Shown: piece by piece, positions 38,651 to 47,450 of the stretch
How positions within the stretch are numbered: position 1 is the stretch's first letter
Layout of the letters: each line of letters opens with the position of its first letter
NCBI GenBank assembly: GCA_035298385.1
Contig: DATGYC010000131.1
Coordinates: 1-64,000 of the forward strand
DNA: 64,000 bases
Origin: DATGYC01 sp035298385
GTDB taxonomy: Bacteria > Bacillota > Sulfobacillia > Symbiobacteriales > Symbiobacteriaceae
Direction of reading: 5' to 3'
Translations under genes and position numbers: made by a program
Notes under the pieces: model-generated
The model's input: the letters and a program-made list of their open reading frames with translations, nothing else
What the model was told of the DNA's origin: nothing
The model's database searches: none

Positions 38651-39280
38651 CTAACGAATCAACTCTTGGCGTGGGGGGGAGGGGCGCCCCCCGGAGACTC
38701 TGAGCTGCAGGCCAAGACGAATGCCGGCAGCGGTAGCCCGGGCGAGTCGCATGACCAAAGAGAGGCGGGTTTGCTGCAGTAGAGCGTCCCCCCAGAATCC
38801 CGCCGTGTTGACCACACCAAGGACGAAGGCATCACCAACCGGGTCGAGACCCTTCTGCACACCCGCCCCAGGCTGGATCGACCCTTGGCCAACCTGGATG
38901 CTGCCCACGGAGGTCGGGCGCCCCAGGCAGGCGTCTACCGCCAAGATGAAGGGATAGGGCTGATTCCGACGTATCCTACAGAGAGTGGCGGCTAGGTTGG
39001 TGGCGTGAACCGGTTCCTCTAGCGTGCCGAGTAGGGTACAACCAAACAATCCGCTCTCTTCAAGCATGGAGCCGACGAGTGGGCCGAAGGCGTCGCCGGT
39101 GGCCCGGTCGGTCCCGATGCAGAGGACAAGAATGGGGCGTCCACTCAGGTCGGCGCCCTGCAGGACAGAGCGTACAGCCGTTGCTACCCGCCCCACAGCG
39201 TTGGGGACTGTCGCTTCAATCCGATGGATACGCTTTGCCCGCAGGTTCCAGGGAATCCGTACGGCATCCCTTCCCCACAT
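38651..39280 (-). CDS. yyaC: Sporulation protein YyaC (GPR-related)
   Basis: 209 aa. ILVLCIGTDRATGDAFGPLVG, TLEEPVHATNL, ILAVDACLGRP and VNTAGFWGDALLQQTRL are the YyaC motifs; the family is related to the germination protease GPR and occurs in spore formers. AGGGGG lies 8 nt before the ATG. It is against the direction of its neighbours and of replication. It is the best single indicator here of an endospore-forming lineage. Confidence 0.9.
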   Translation of the reverse strand: MWGRDAVRIPWNLRAKRIHRIEATVPNAVGRVATAVRSVLQGADLSGRPILVLCIGTDRATGDAFGPLVGSMLEESGLFGCTLLGTLEEPVHATNLAATLCRIRRNQPYPFILAVDACLGRPTSVGSIQVGQGSIQPGAGVQKGLDPVGDAFVLGVVNTAGFWGDALLQQTRLSLVMRLARATAAGIRLGLQLRVSGGRPSPPRQELIR

Positions 39281-39372
39281 ACTCTCGGCCCCCTAGATCG
39301 CTTCACCTTGTCCGCAGTATACGGCTGATCTTCCCCCCCTATGTACAAGGGGAGACCCTGAGGAGGCTGCTG

Positions 39373-39924
39373 ATGGAGATCGAAGAAATTCAGCAATTAA
39401 AGGAAGAAGCGGATCGACTCTACAAGGAGGGGCGCCTGGAGCGGGCCCTGGACGTCTATGGGGCGATCACCGAGGCGGCACCTGACCATGCATGGGCCCA
39501 TAGCCGAATCGGCGCGATCATGGCCCAGTGGGATCGCTTGGATGAGGCGGAGGCGGCGCTCCGTCGGGCCATTGAACTCGACCCGCAGATGGCCCAGGCG
39601 CACAGCAACTTGGGGAACATCCTCTACGTACGCGGAGAGTTCGAGGGCGCCCTCCAGAAGTATCAGGAGGCCATCGCAATCAACCCGGACAATCCGGTCT
39701 TCCACCAAAACCTGCATGCAGCAAACAAGAAGCTTGGCAAGCTCGCAGATGCGGTTGCGGCCCTGAAACGCTCGCACAAGCTGGAACGCCAGGCGACCAA
39801 GGATGAGGCTAAGGCCCAGTTTGCGGCCTCCAGCCAGCGCATCAAGCGCCGGCTTGGCTGCCTGCCGGCCACTCTCCTACTGCTAGGCACCCTGATCATA
39901 CTCGGAACGGCAACGCTCTTGTAG
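39373..39924 (+). CDS. TPR-repeat protein with C-terminal membrane anchor
   Basis: 183 aa. Three to four tetratricopeptide repeats (~7-120, for example AWAHSRIGAIMAQWDRLDEAEAALRRAIELDP) form a protein-binding scaffold. A basic linker and a C-terminal hydrophobic segment (~162-182) make it tail-anchored. AGGAGG lies 6 nt before the ATG. The partner is unknown; its neighbours do not suggest one. Confidence 0.85.
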   Translation: MEIEEIQQLKEEADRLYKEGRLERALDVYGAITEAAPDHAWAHSRIGAIMAQWDRLDEAEAALRRAIELDPQMAQAHSNLGNILYVRGEFEGALQKYQEAIAINPDNPVFHQNLHAANKKLGKLADAVAALKRSHKLERQATKDEAKAQFAASSQRIKRRLGCLPATLLLLGTLIILGTATLL

Positions 39925-39941
39925 CGTTGCCGTCTCTTTTT
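39907..39941 (+). terminator. Terminator of the TPR gene
   Basis: A perfect 11-bp stem (39907-39917 with 39923-39933) followed by CTCTTTTT. The TAG stop codon lies in the loop and 3' arm. Confidence 0.88.
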
Positions 39942-39993
39942 GCAATTCAATAGCAGGAATTACGTTAAGTCTAACGAATCAAACATGAACCAC

Positions 39994-40024
39994 TTAGACG
40001 GGAATAGCAAAGATTCGATATACA
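39994..40024 (+). promoter_or_regulatory. Candidate promoter of the branched-chain amino acid transporter
   Basis: TTAGAC (39994-39999) and GATATA or TATACA (40017-40024) with a 17- or 19-bp spacer, ~45 nt before the binding-protein gene. The boxes are only moderate matches. Confidence 0.4.
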
Positions 40025-40064
40025 CCCGTCGGGTCGGGAATTATTTCGGGGGTGAACACTCGGT

Positions 40065-41240
40065 ATGAAGAAGATCCTGGCTTCCGTGTTGTCCGCCACG
40101 ATGCTCCTAGCCCTGGCGGGCTGCTCTACCGGGTCCGGATCCAAGAATGGCCAGACCATCGCGGTGAAACTCCCGTCCGTGAGTCCCCTCTCTGGTGGCC
40201 AGTCTACCCTCGGCACAGCGATTGCGAACGGCGTCAAGCTGGCGATCGCTGACAAGTCAGAGGAGCTCAAGAAGCTCGGTGTCGAGCTCAAGGAGTTCCC
40301 GCAGGATGACCAGGCTGAGCCGACCCAGGGCACGACCATTGCGAACCGCCTGATCAGCGACAAGGAAGTCTTTGCGGTGATCGGCACCCTGAATTCGGGC
40401 GTCGCCAAGACGATCGCCCCCGTCCTGATGCCGGAGCATGTGGCCATGGTCTCGCCGGCCAACACGGGTGTCTCCTTGACCGAGTCGGGCTACACCAACT
40501 ACAACCGCATCGTCGCCCGTGACGACTTCCAGGGCCCAGCCGCTGCCCGCGCGACCAAGGAGACCCTGAAGGCGAAGTCGGTCTACGTCCTGCATGACAA
40601 GACCGAGTACGGCCAGGGCCTAGCCGGTGAGTACGCGAAGGAGGCCAAGAAGATTGGTCTCGACGTCAAGGGCGAAGAGGGGCTCAACCCGAAGGACACC
40701 GACTTCTCGGCTCTCCTGACCAAGGTGCTGCAGACCAGCCCGGACGCCATCTTCTACGGTGGTATCTATGACACCGCCTCGCTGCTCTTCAAGCAGGCGA
40801 CTGACAAGGGCTACAAGGGCGCCTATCTCGGCGGCGACGGTCTTGACTCCAAGGACATCGTCGACAAGTCCGGCGAGGCTGCCAACCAGGTCTACTATAC
40901 CTCCGTCGCAGACAACTTCTATGGCTCTGCGGAGGGCAAGAAGTTCTTCGACAAGTACAAGGCCAAGTTCAACAGCAATCCCGACACCTATGCCCTGTAC
41001 GGCTATGATGCCGCTCTTGTCGCGATCGAGGGCATTGCCAAGTGGGTGAAGGCCAACCCGGGCAAGACCCCGACCCGTGCTGACATTGAGAAGGCCATCC
41101 GTGAGACCAAGGACGTCAAGGGCATGACCGGCACGATCTCCTTTGACGCCAAGGGCGACAACCCGAACGCCAAGGTCTACCTCTTCCAGATCAAGAACAA
41201 GACCTATCCGGGTGTCTCGGTCGCTGGTTACAGCAAGTAA
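40065..41240 (+). CDS. livK: Branched-chain amino acid ABC transporter, substrate-binding lipoprotein
   Basis: 391 aa. The signal peptide ends in the lipobox LALAGC (Cys20), so the protein is lipid-anchored outside the membrane. It has the type I periplasmic-binding fold of LivJ/LivK (SPLSGGQSTLGTAIANGVKLA, SPANTGVSLTESGYTNYNRIVARDD, YALYGYDAALVAIEGI). Ligand is probably Leu/Ile/Val, but the family also binds amides and other small molecules. First gene of the liv cluster; a terminator separates it from the permease genes. Confidence 0.92.
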   Translation: MKKILASVLSATMLLALAGCSTGSGSKNGQTIAVKLPSVSPLSGGQSTLGTAIANGVKLAIADKSEELKKLGVELKEFPQDDQAEPTQGTTIANRLISDKEVFAVIGTLNSGVAKTIAPVLMPEHVAMVSPANTGVSLTESGYTNYNRIVARDDFQGPAAARATKETLKAKSVYVLHDKTEYGQGLAGEYAKEAKKIGLDVKGEEGLNPKDTDFSALLTKVLQTSPDAIFYGGIYDTASLLFKQATDKGYKGAYLGGDGLDSKDIVDKSGEAANQVYYTSVADNFYGSAEGKKFFDKYKAKFNSNPDTYALYGYDAALVAIEGIAKWVKANPGKTPTRADIEKAIRETKDVKGMTGTISFDAKGDNPNAKVYLFQIKNKTYPGVSVAGYSK

Positions 41241-41248
41241 CATGCAGG

Positions 41249-41282
41249 AGAGGGGGCGGGGCAGTCCCGCCCCCTCTTTTTC
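41249..41282 (+). terminator. Terminator between binding protein and permease genes
   Basis: A perfect 12-bp G+C-rich stem (41249-41260 with 41266-41277), 5-nt loop and TTTTTC tail. Partial read-through would give more binding protein than membrane complex. Confidence 0.9.
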
Positions 41283-41329
41283 ATCCGCAAGCCATCTACA
41301 GCAGCGCCCAGAAGGGATGACGTAGAACG

Positions 41330-42310
41330 ATGCCGGAAGCGCTCTCCATCCTGCCACAAGTCATCGTAGACGGACTCGTTGTTGGCTTCCTCTACGCCGT
41401 TGTAGCCCTCGGCTACACCATGGTCTACGGTGTGCTTGAGTTCATCAACTTCGCCCACAGCGAAATCTTTATGTTCGGCGCTTTTGCTGCCTTTGAGATG
41501 CTCATGTTGCTTCAAGGTGCCGGCTTCTTGGCTACCTTGCCACCGCTGATCGCGCTCGTTGCGACTGTGATCGTCGCAATGGCGGTCTCGGGCGGCCTTG
41601 GCTGGACAGTCGAACGGATCGCGTACCGTCCGCTGCGGGGCGCCCCTCGACTCGTCCCCCTGATTTCGGCGATTGGCGTCTCCTTCTTCCTGCAGGACTT
41701 CGCCCGTGTCATCTGGACCGCTGCCCGCGGCAACTATCAGTTGACCGTCCCGAACCTAATCTCGGGCACGATCGGTCCCTGGAAGATTGGTTCGCTCCCG
41801 ATAAATGTCATGATCCCAATCAGCGCACTGATCATCATGGTCGCCTCCGTGCTGATGATGGTCGGCCTGATCTGGTTCGTCAACCGGACCAAGGTGGGCA
41901 AGGCGATGCGCGCCGTGGCGCAGGATCGCCCGACCGCCTCGCTCATGGGCATCAACGTCAACAAGATCATCTCGCTCACCTTCATCCTGGGTGGTGGACT
42001 GGGTGGGGCGGCCGGCGCCCTCTTTGCTGTCCGGTACGGCGCCATCAATCCCTACATCGGGTTCATCCTGGGCATGAAGGCCTTTACAGCCGCCGTCTTT
42101 GGCGGCATCGGTAGCCTTGCCGGCGCAGTGGTCGGCGGTCTCTCCCTTGGTGTGCTCGAGGCGATCGTCACCGCGTACCTGGGTCCGCTGACAGGGGATA
42201 TCCTGAAGGGTCCAGAGTACAAGGACATCTTCGCCTTCGTGATTCTGATTCTAATCCTGGTCCTCAAGCCCGCCGGCCTCTTCGGCAAGGCGACCAGCGA
42301 GAAGGTGTAG
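41330..42310 (+). CDS. livH: Branched-chain amino acid ABC transporter permease LivH
   Basis: 326 aa, about eight membrane segments. Family motifs: ALGYTMVYGVLEFINFAHSEIFMFGAF near the N-terminus and AVFGGIGSLAGAVVGGLSLGVLEAI near the C-terminus. With LivM it forms the channel driven by LivG and LivF. It ends 9 nt before livM. Confidence 0.94.
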   Translation: MPEALSILPQVIVDGLVVGFLYAVVALGYTMVYGVLEFINFAHSEIFMFGAFAAFEMLMLLQGAGFLATLPPLIALVATVIVAMAVSGGLGWTVERIAYRPLRGAPRLVPLISAIGVSFFLQDFARVIWTAARGNYQLTVPNLISGTIGPWKIGSLPINVMIPISALIIMVASVLMMVGLIWFVNRTKVGKAMRAVAQDRPTASLMGINVNKIISLTFILGGGLGGAAGALFAVRYGAINPYIGFILGMKAFTAAVFGGIGSLAGAVVGGLSLGVLEAIVTAYLGPLTGDILKGPEYKDIFAFVILILILVLKPAGLFGKATSEKV

Positions 42311-42319
42311 GAGGTCAAC

Positions 42320-43603
42320 ATGACACAACTACGGAAGCTCTACAGCCAGCTCGTTGGTCTCTTTCAGTCGCGCCGGACTGCCCCGGCCGCATCGATCCTG
42401 CTGACGGTCTTGACCGGGTTGATGCAGGTCTTGGTGCCTCAAAGCGGCTTCTCCATCCTCTTTACCTTGGTAGCCATCTACGTGGTCGCCCACGCCAATG
42501 TACACACAGTGACCAAGGTAGTCCTCGCGGTGATCCCGCTCCTGGTCGCGGTACCGATCGCCGGGCGGGACAACTTCGCGCTCATGCCGCTCATGGTTCA
42601 ACTCTGCATCTACGTCGCTCTTGCCTTGGGACTTAATCTGGTCGTTGGCTTCGCTGGCCTGCTCGACCTGGGCTATATCGCCTTCTTCGCTGGCGGCGCC
42701 TACGTCTACGCCATCTTCGCCTCCGGTCAGGCAGCCAAGTTCCTCCCCTGGTTCGCTGAGCACGCCCCGACGGGTCTGGGCGGCTGGTGGTTCTGGGCCG
42801 CGATTCCGATCGCCTTAGCCGTAGCAGCTCTTCTAGGCATCGCTCTCGGCTTGCCAGTCCTACGGATGCGCGGCGACTACCTAGCCATCGTCACCCTGGG
42901 CTTTGGTGAGGTGATTCAGGTCATCTCCCGCAACCTTGATCACCCGCTCAATATCACGGGGGGCGCCCCGGGCATCGCCCCGATCAAGTACCCCTTCTTC
43001 TTCGGCATTCCGGCCGAGTACAACGGCATTGCTGTCTACATGGTAGCGCTCGTCTTCGCCACCCTGACCGCCATGGCCATGATGCGGTTGGAGCAGTCGC
43101 GGCTCGGCCGTGCCTGGGCAGCGATGCGTGAGGACGATATCGCTGCGCGCGCCATGGGTGTGCCGCTCGTCAAGATGAAGCTGATGGCATTTGCCACGGG
43201 TGCCTCCTTCTCGGGCGCCATGGGGATGCTCTTCGCCGTCAAGCAGCAGTTCATCAATCCGGACACCTTCGGCTTCATGGAGTCGATCGGCATCCTCTCG
43301 ATGATCATCCTGGGCGGTCTTGGATCGATCCGGGGGGTGATCGTCGGTGCTGCTGCGGTGACCCTACTCCGCTTCCAGTTCCTGCGCGACCTCTCAGACC
43401 TCTTCGCCGGTGCGGGCCTACCCCCGGCGCTAGATATCACCAAGTACCAGCCGCTAATCTTCGGCCTTATCCTGATCGTCATGATGATCTACCGGAAGGA
43501 AGGGCTCGTACCGGCCACCCGGCCGCAGATCGATGTCGACAACCTGGGCGCCCCGGTGCCAAAGCCAGCCTCGTCCACCCAGGGCAAGGCCCTCGGCCAG
43601 TAG
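42320..43603 (+). CDS. livM: Branched-chain amino acid ABC transporter permease LivM
   Basis: 427 aa, longer than many LivM because of an N-terminal segment of extra membrane helices (~30-90). The core has ALGLNLVVGFAGLLDLGYIAFFAGGAY, the loop RMRGDYLAIVTLGFGEVI and GLGSIRGVIVGAAAVTLL. The GGAGG before the ATG lies at the livH stop, so the two are probably coupled. Confidence 0.94.
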   Translation: MTQLRKLYSQLVGLFQSRRTAPAASILLTVLTGLMQVLVPQSGFSILFTLVAIYVVAHANVHTVTKVVLAVIPLLVAVPIAGRDNFALMPLMVQLCIYVALALGLNLVVGFAGLLDLGYIAFFAGGAYVYAIFASGQAAKFLPWFAEHAPTGLGGWWFWAAIPIALAVAALLGIALGLPVLRMRGDYLAIVTLGFGEVIQVISRNLDHPLNITGGAPGIAPIKYPFFFGIPAEYNGIAVYMVALVFATLTAMAMMRLEQSRLGRAWAAMREDDIAARAMGVPLVKMKLMAFATGASFSGAMGMLFAVKQQFINPDTFGFMESIGILSMIILGGLGSIRGVIVGAAAVTLLRFQFLRDLSDLFAGAGLPPALDITKYQPLIFGLILIVMMIYRKEGLVPATRPQIDVDNLGAPVPKPASSTQGKALGQ

Positions 43604-43618
43604 GGAGGAGACCAAACC

Positions 43619-44392
43619 ATGGCAGTACTCCTTGACGCGCAGCAGATCACCAAGAAGTTCGGCGGTCTAACAGCGGTGAGCGAGGTCAACTTCCAGCTGC
43701 AGACTGGTGAGATCGCTTCGATCATTGGCCCAAACGGTGCCGGCAAGACGACCTTCTTCAACGTCGTCACCGGTATGTACAAACCAGACGGCGGCAAGTT
43801 GCTCTTTGCCGGGCAGGAGATTGGCGGCAAGGCGCCGGATCAGATCGCCGCGCTCGGCATCGCCCGCACCTTCCAGAACATCCGACTCTTTGGCTCCTTG
43901 ACCGCCATCGAGAACGTGATGGTCGGCATGACCCTCAACTACAAGTCGGGCCTAATCGACGCGCTCTTTCACTCCAAGCGCCACAAGGCGGAGGAGCTGG
44001 ATGCAAAGCGTAAGGCCGTGGAATTACTCGATTACGTGGGCCTCCGCTCTGCCGCTAATGAGGTGGCGAAGAACCTGCCCTACGGCGCCCAGCGGCGCCT
44101 AGAGCTCGCCCGAGCGATGGCATCGGACCCGAAGTTGATCTTGCTGGATGAGCCGAAGGCGGGCATGAACCCGCGCGAGACGGTGGAGATGATGGAGCTG
44201 ATTCGCCGCCTCCGCACGGACTACAACAAGACGATCCTGCTGATTGAGCATGACATGAAGCTGGTGATGCAGATCTCCGACCGGATCTGTGTCCTGGATT
44301 ACGGGGTGAAGATCGCCGAGGGGACCCCGGCCGAGGTGCGGGCTAACCCGAAGGTGATTGAGGCCTATCTTGGAAAGGGGGCGTCGGCCTAA
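43619..44392 (+). CDS. livG: Branched-chain amino acid ABC transporter ATP-binding protein LivG
   Basis: 257 aa. Walker A GPNGAGKTTFFN and Walker B LILLDEPKAGMNP are clear. The signature region is atypical (LPYGAQRRLELARA in place of LSGGQ), as usual for LivG. GGAGG lies before the ATG. It overlaps livF by one base. Confidence 0.95.
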   Translation: MAVLLDAQQITKKFGGLTAVSEVNFQLQTGEIASIIGPNGAGKTTFFNVVTGMYKPDGGKLLFAGQEIGGKAPDQIAALGIARTFQNIRLFGSLTAIENVMVGMTLNYKSGLIDALFHSKRHKAEELDAKRKAVELLDYVGLRSAANEVAKNLPYGAQRRLELARAMASDPKLILLDEPKAGMNPRETVEMMELIRRLRTDYNKTILLIEHDMKLVMQISDRICVLDYGVKIAEGTPAEVRANPKVIEAYLGKGASA

Positions 44393-45105
44393 TGGCGCTC
44401 CTGGAACTGAAGAACGTCCAGACCTACTACGGGGCGATTCACGCCCTGAAGGGGATCGCACTCTCGGTTGAGCAGGGCGAGGTCGTGACGCTGATCGGCT
44501 CGAACGGTGCTGGCAAGTCGACCGCCCTGAAGACGATCTCCGGCCTGCTCAAGCCCAAGGAGGGAGAGATCCTCCTAGAGGGCAAGCGGATCGATAGCCT
44601 GGAGGCGCACCAGATCACAGCGATGGGGATCGGGCACGTGCCGGAGGGGCGCAAGATCTTCCCGCGCCTCTCGGTGCTAGAGAACTTGGAGATGGGTGGA
44701 TTCACGGTGGCATCGAAGGCTGACGTGGCGGCCTCCATCGAGCGGGGCTTCGCCCTCTTCCCGCGCTTGAAGGAGCGAGCCAAGCAGTTGGGCGGTACGC
44801 TCTCAGGTGGCGAGCAGCAGATGCTGGCGATCGCCCGGGCTCTGATGATGCAGCCGAAGCTGCTGATGCTGGACGAGCCGTCCATGGGACTGGCACCGAT
44901 CCTGGTCGAGCAGATCTTCGAGATCGTCAAGACCCTGAACAAGCAGGGGGTCACGATCCTCCTGGTTGAGCAGAACGCGCTGCAGGCTCTGGAGGTCGCC
45001 CACCGGGGCTACGTGATCCAGACCGGTGAGATCGCCCTGGCTGATTCGGCGGCAAACCTGCGCGAGAACAAGGCGGTCCGGGAGGCCTATCTCGGCGAGG
45101 GGTAA
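44392..45105 (+). CDS. livF: Branched-chain amino acid ABC transporter ATP-binding protein LivF
   Basis: 237 aa. Walker A GSNGAGKSTALK, signature LSGGEQQMLAIARAL and Walker B LLMLDEPSMGLAP. It pairs with LivG. Its ATG begins on the last base of the livG stop (TAATG), so the two are translated together. A strong hairpin follows. Confidence 0.95.
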   Translation: MALLELKNVQTYYGAIHALKGIALSVEQGEVVTLIGSNGAGKSTALKTISGLLKPKEGEILLEGKRIDSLEAHQITAMGIGHVPEGRKIFPRLSVLENLEMGGFTVASKADVAASIERGFALFPRLKERAKQLGGTLSGGEQQMLAIARALMMQPKLLMLDEPSMGLAPILVEQIFEIVKTLNKQGVTILLVEQNALQALEVAHRGYVIQTGEIALADSAANLRENKAVREAYLGEG

Positions 45106-45145
45106 CCGCGCAGGGGATTGGTTGGGAGAACGCGAAAGAGTTGAG

Positions 45146-45178
45146 CCGGGGCGCCCTACCTAAGGCGCCCCGGTTTCC
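45146..45178 (+). terminator. Hairpin after livF
   Basis: A perfect 10-bp G+C stem (45146-45155 with 45164-45173) followed by TTTCCCC. The U tract is short, but the stem is strong. Confidence 0.65.
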
Positions 45179-45207
45179 CCATAAGGAAGCGATGGAGGAG
45201 GCGCGCC

Positions 45208-46101
45208 ATGCCCACACCTTACCTAGTCCTACTCGGCGGCGTCCTGGCCGTCTCGGTCTCGTCGATCATGGTCCGCTACACGACGGCGGATCCGCTGGTC
45301 GTCGCCTTCTATCGGATGCTCCTGACCACCCTTCTTCTGGCCCCGATCGCTGCCAAGCAGGATGGCCTGCGCATGGACCGGAAGAGCCTGCGTCTCTCCG
45401 TCCTGAGCGGCCTCTTCCTAGCTGCACACTTTGCCTCCTGGTTCTGGTCGATCCGGCTGACCTCGATCGCCTCCTCGACGATCCTCGTCGATACGCACCC
45501 GCTCTGGGTGCTTCTGATCAGCTTCTTCGTCTGGCGAGAGCGGCCTGGCCGAGTCGGGCTGGGCGCCACGCTGCTGGCGCTAGGTGGTGCCGTCCTGATC
45601 AGTTGGGGCGACCTCCAGTTCGATCCCCAGGCACTCCTGGGCGATCTGCTGGCCGTCGTCGGGGCGATCACGGTTAGTGCCTACTTCTTGATTGGACAGC
45701 AGGTGCGGAAGCGGGTGGGCGCCCTGCTCTACTCGGTCACCGCCTATGGCGTGGCAGCTGTCGCCTTGCTGATCGCGGCGCTGGCGGCGGGGGCGCCCCT
45801 CGCGGGCTTCGCCCCGGTTAACTGGGCGCTCTTCTTGGGCCTGGCGGTGATCCCAACTATCTTCGGCCACACCGTCTTCAACTGGGTGCTCCACTACCTA
45901 CCCGCCCCGGTCGTCTCCCTCTCCATCTTGGGTGAACCCGTCGGCGCGACCCTCATGGCCTGGATCCTGTTTACGCAGGTGCCCAGCCCGGCTACACTGG
46001 CAGGAGGGGCCCTCACGCTAGGTGGAATCTTCCTGTATCTATGGCATCAAGTGCGGCAGGGCCGCCAGGTGAAGGAGAGTGAGTTGGTTGACCACGGTTG
46101 A
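45208..46101 (+). CDS. EamA/DMT-family transporter
   Basis: 297 aa with ten predicted membrane segments in two EamA repeats (first VSSIMVRYTTADPLVVAFYRMLLTTLLL, second YFLIGQQVRKRV...SLSILGEPVGATLMAW). Members export or import amino acids or metabolites; substrate cannot be told. GGAGG ribosome-binding site. Overlaps cvpA by 14 nt. Confidence 0.88.
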   Translation: MPTPYLVLLGGVLAVSVSSIMVRYTTADPLVVAFYRMLLTTLLLAPIAAKQDGLRMDRKSLRLSVLSGLFLAAHFASWFWSIRLTSIASSTILVDTHPLWVLLISFFVWRERPGRVGLGATLLALGGAVLISWGDLQFDPQALLGDLLAVVGAITVSAYFLIGQQVRKRVGALLYSVTAYGVAAVALLIAALAAGAPLAGFAPVNWALFLGLAVIPTIFGHTVFNWVLHYLPAPVVSLSILGEPVGATLMAWILFTQVPSPATLAGGALTLGGIFLYLWHQVRQGRQVKESELVDHG

Positions 46102-46816
46102 CCTCGTATTGATTGGCATTCTAGCGGTCGCAGTCAGCTGGGGCTTCATGCGGGGCGGGCTCGCGTTCCTGACGGGAATGGTCGCCTTCCTCTTCGCCTC
46201 CACGATCGTGGGGCGTTATACGGACCAGATCGCCAACTTCTTGGGTAAGACCCTGGGGCTGGAGGCGAGGCTGGCAACCGCTGTCGGCCAGCAGATCGGG
46301 ATACCAGCCATGGCTAGTGATGTGCCAGCATCAGCCATCAGCCAGGCTGAGTGGGCGCACGTCCTGGCGAATCTTCCCCTACCGGACCACTATAAGCAGG
46401 CGCTCATCGCGCAGATCGCCAAAGCCGCGAGTAGCGCTTCCGCTGCAGGCCTCTCGGCAGCCCAGGTAATCGTGGACCAACTGGTCCAGAACATCTTGCA
46501 CGGGCTCGCCTTCTTTGGCGGCATCTTGGTGCTCGGCTTCGGCCTCTCCCTCGCGGGAAGGGTCTTGAGTGGCGTCCTCAACAAGATCCCGCTGGTGGGG
46601 CTGGCGAACCGACTGCTGGGCGCCGCCATCGGACTCCTAGGCGGCGTGGTCACCGTGATGCTGATCGTGGCGATCGTCGGCCCGGCCATGCAGATCTCCG
46701 GCTCGGCCTGGGGTGCGGCGATCATGAATGCGAAGTTGGCCCCGGCCTTCCTCTCCATCTGGAAGGGGTTCGGCAGTATCTTCCTGGGTGGAGGCGGACA
46801 GGTGTGGAGCGTGTAG
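46088..46816 (+). CDS. CvpA family membrane protein
   Basis: 242 aa with an N-terminal cluster of membrane segments, a soluble middle part (~60-135) and two more segments (LAFFGGILVLGFGLSLAGRVLSGVLNKIPLVGLANRLLGAAIGLLGG). The motif around PLVGLANRLLGAAIGL is typical of CvpA. Start is uncertain: GTG 46079 lies 1 nt after AAGGAG, TTG 46088 is 10 nt after it. The biochemical role of CvpA proteins is unresolved. Confidence 0.82.
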   Translation: MTTVDLVLIGILAVAVSWGFMRGGLAFLTGMVAFLFASTIVGRYTDQIANFLGKTLGLEARLATAVGQQIGIPAMASDVPASAISQAEWAHVLANLPLPDHYKQALIAQIAKAASSASAAGLSAAQVIVDQLVQNILHGLAFFGGILVLGFGLSLAGRVLSGVLNKIPLVGLANRLLGAAIGLLGGVVTVMLIVAIVGPAMQISGSAWGAAIMNAKLAPAFLSIWKGFGSIFLGGGGQVWSV

Positions 46817-47007
46817 TGATCGAGGTCGGGGACATCTTCCGGATGAAGAAGCCGCATCCGTGCGGCTCAGACCGGTGGGAGGTCTACCGGACCGGCGCCG
46901 ATATCGGCATCCGTTGCCAGGGGTGTGGCCATCGGGTGATGCTTCCCCGGGTCAAGTTTGAGAAGGCGGCCAAGCAGCGCTTCCCGAAGGGCGAGGGCGC
47001 CCAGTAA
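46804..47007 (+). CDS. DUF951 family protein
   Basis: 67 aa. FRMKKPHPCGSDRWEVYRTGADIGIRC and CGHRVMLPRVKFEKAAK are the DUF951 motifs; three Cys suggest a metal or redox site. Often found near rpsF in Firmicutes. Function unknown. GTG start with GGAGG ~9 nt upstream; 13-nt overlap with the CvpA gene. Confidence 0.9.
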   Translation: MERVVIEVGDIFRMKKPHPCGSDRWEVYRTGADIGIRCQGCGHRVMLPRVKFEKAAKQRFPKGEGAQ

Positions 47008-47011
47008 ACCC

Positions 47012-47041
47012 TTGCAGTTGCGTTAACCATTGTGCTATAGT
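47012..47041 (+). promoter_or_regulatory. Promoter of rpsF-ssb-rpsR
   Basis: TTGCAG (47012-47017) and TATAGT (47036-47041) with an 18-bp spacer, right after the DUF951 gene. Confidence 0.6.
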
Positions 47042-47048
47042 TAGCTGT

Positions 47049-47113
47049 GCTCGATTTGCGAGCTGCAGGCGCAGCCAACAGGCTGCTGCCTCCCTGCCCC
47101 ACTTGGGTGGGGC
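47049..47113 (+). promoter_or_regulatory. Structured leader of the rpsF operon
   Basis: Three perfect small hairpins in series: 47049-47063 (5 bp), 47071-47086 (6 bp) and 47096-47113 (7 bp), all before the rpsF ribosome-binding site. S6-S18 autoregulates this operon in other bacteria through a leader motif, but I could not identify that motif here with confidence. Confidence 0.4.
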
Positions 47114-47141
47114 CATTAGACCATAGGGAGGGGGTATACCC

Positions 47142-47429
47142 GTGAGGAATTACGAGATGTTGTACATCGCTCGTCCGGAGCTCGATGAGGCCGGTCTGAC
47201 TACCGTTGCGGAGAAGGTCGCTGGCCTGATCAACAACAACGGTGGCGAGATCGTCACCCAGGGCGCTTTCAAGAAGCAGCGCCTGGCCTACGAGATCAAG
47301 GACACGAACGATGGCTTCTACAGCCTCGTCCACTTCAAGGGTGTTTCGAAGACCGCGGAGGAGCTCGACCGCGTTCTGAAGATCACCGATGAAGTGCTCC
47401 GTTTCCTTGTGATTCGCCAGGAGGCCTAA
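47142..47429 (+). CDS. rpsF: 30S ribosomal protein S6
   Basis: 95 aa. RNYEMLYIARPELDE and RLAYEIKDTNDGFYSLVHFKG match the family; S6 pairs with S18 on the platform of the 30S subunit. GTG start after GGGAGGGGG. First gene of rpsF-ssb-rpsR. Confidence 0.97.
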   Translation: MRNYEMLYIARPELDEAGLTTVAEKVAGLINNNGGEIVTQGAFKKQRLAYEIKDTNDGFYSLVHFKGVSKTAEELDRVLKITDEVLRFLVIRQEA

Positions 47430-47450
47430 GGTAAAAGGAGGGTATTGCGC

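Noticed and set aside
47049..47113. S6-S18 autoregulatory leader motif
   Set aside because: The leader is structured, but the conserved bulge of the known motif could not be identified by eye.
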